Shown piece after piece: positions 30,494 through 30,856 of a stretch of DNA of 30,856 bases. Numbering within the stretch: position 1 is the first letter of the stretch; the number at the start of each line of letters is the position of its first letter. The position numbers and the translations under genes are program-made. Under the pieces are notes generated by a model. The model had not been told where the DNA came from. It ran no database searches and worked only from the letters and a program-made list of their open reading frames with translations. Origin of the DNA: JAIVHA01 sp965367295 (lineage in GTDB: Bacteria; Pseudomonadota; Gammaproteobacteria; DSM-19610); contig CBDUHN010000040.1 of NCBI GenBank assembly GCA_965367295.1, forward strand, positions 1 through 30,856. Direction: 5' to 3'.

Positions 30494-30795
30494 GGTTCCA
30501 CCTCTGGTTTCAGGATTGCCCGGGGATTGTAACGCGCCAGGAAATGGCTTGTATAGCAAGCTGTTGCGTGCGAAATCCCGGATGGCATTGAAAGCTGCCG
30601 CGAACTGGTATACCCTTCGCGTTCCCCAAATCGGGGAGGCCCCTTCCGTACAGTGGTTTTCCGGTTCACCAAGCCAATCGGCAGTACTGGAACGACGCCA
30701 TCGGGGATGGCCGGTCGCTTGCGGCCAACGAGCATGTGCGCATGCTCCCTTGCATGAAACCGGCAACCGGTTCCTGCAACGAAAGACCGATTTCT
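30494..30795. other. Intergenic region before tRNA-Ser with several hairpins
   Basis: No gene is seen. There are two short hairpins: GAGCATG-TGCG-CATGCTC at 30730-30747 and AACCGG-CAA-CCGGTT at 30758-30772. The tRNA promoter should lie here, but I cannot fix a -35/-10 pair with confidence. Confidence 0.4.
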
Positions 30796-30856
30796 GGAGA
30801 GGTGTCCGAGCGGCTGAAGGAGCACGCCTGGAAAGTGTGTATACGGCAACGTATCG
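30796..30856 (+). tRNA. tRNA-Ser (GGA anticodon), cut by the window end
   Basis: The sequence begins with the acceptor strand GGAGAGG, has the tRNA-Ser D-arm TCCGAGCGGCTGAAGGA, and an anticodon stem-loop CACGCCTGGAAAGTGTG whose loop CTGGAAA gives anticodon GGA (reads UCC/UCU). The long variable arm typical of serine tRNAs follows (ATACGGCAACGTAT). The T-arm and 3' end lie beyond the window. Confidence 0.95.

Noticed and set aside
30494..30766. Extension of the PEGA/SHOCT-like protein to an upstream ATG
   Set aside because: The added residues are Trp/Arg/Pro-rich and would bury the signal peptide ~90 residues from the N-terminus.
1..30856. CRISPR array, insertion sequence, prophage or rRNA genes
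   Set aside because: No regularly spaced direct repeats, transposase or integrase frames, phage structural genes or rRNA motifs were seen.

Overview
The window reads as a GC-rich gammaproteobacterial chromosome segment. The gene set suggests a free-living, sulfur- and nitrogen-oxide-handling respirer: DsrC/DsrE-type sulfur-relay proteins, a copper nitrite reductase cluster, several periplasmic c-type cytochromes, and NsrR and FNR-type regulation. I cannot name the genus. No plasmid, phage, insertion sequence or CRISPR array is visible. The first ~960 bases are AT-richer and hold no convincing gene.

Layout. (1) 987-7184, plus strand: a glycogen/phosphoketolase operon (glgP, ackA, xfp) that would turn glucan phosphate into acetyl phosphate, acetate and ATP. 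(2) 7303-17414, one long minus-strand run. Read in the direction of transcription it holds a two-domain multicopper oxidase, a diheme and a monoheme cytochrome c and the copper nitrite reductase NirK (the ncgABC-nirK arrangement known from Nitrosomonas europaea). A small heavy-metal-binding membrane protein and a CusBA copper/silver efflux pair follow. The run ends with a thioredoxin-like protein, an exported DsrE-family protein and a DsrC-family protein whose terminal cysteine is replaced. (3) 17700-19215, plus strand: nsrR, divergent from the nirK cluster; then a second, shortened DsrC-like gene; then a zinc-ribbon membrane protein. (4) 19228-19497, minus strand: a small membrane protein behind a textbook FNR-type promoter. 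(5) 19717-24702, plus strand: a three-gene signalling operon (OmpR-type response regulator, exported LysM-FecR protein, CHASE2-PAS histidine kinase), closed by a strong bidirectional terminator. (6) 24782-30493: a lipoprotein cytochrome c on a long helical stalk, a repeat-rich peptidoglycan-binding lipoprotein, DUF4332 and DUF3465 proteins, a HerA-like/DUF853 ATPase and a PEGA/SHOCT-like protein. The window ends inside a tRNA-Ser(GGA).

How it fits together. The most informative part is the nitric-oxide-responsive block around 14290-18716. A near-palindromic NsrR-type site sits on the -10 element of a strong promoter in front of the multicopper oxidase gene. A second, closely similar site sits on the promoter of the short DsrC-like gene just beyond nsrR. 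If both are real, one NO-sensing repressor controls copper nitrite reduction and a DsrC-like protein of unknown role. The adjoining copper efflux genes are a natural companion to two exported copper enzymes.
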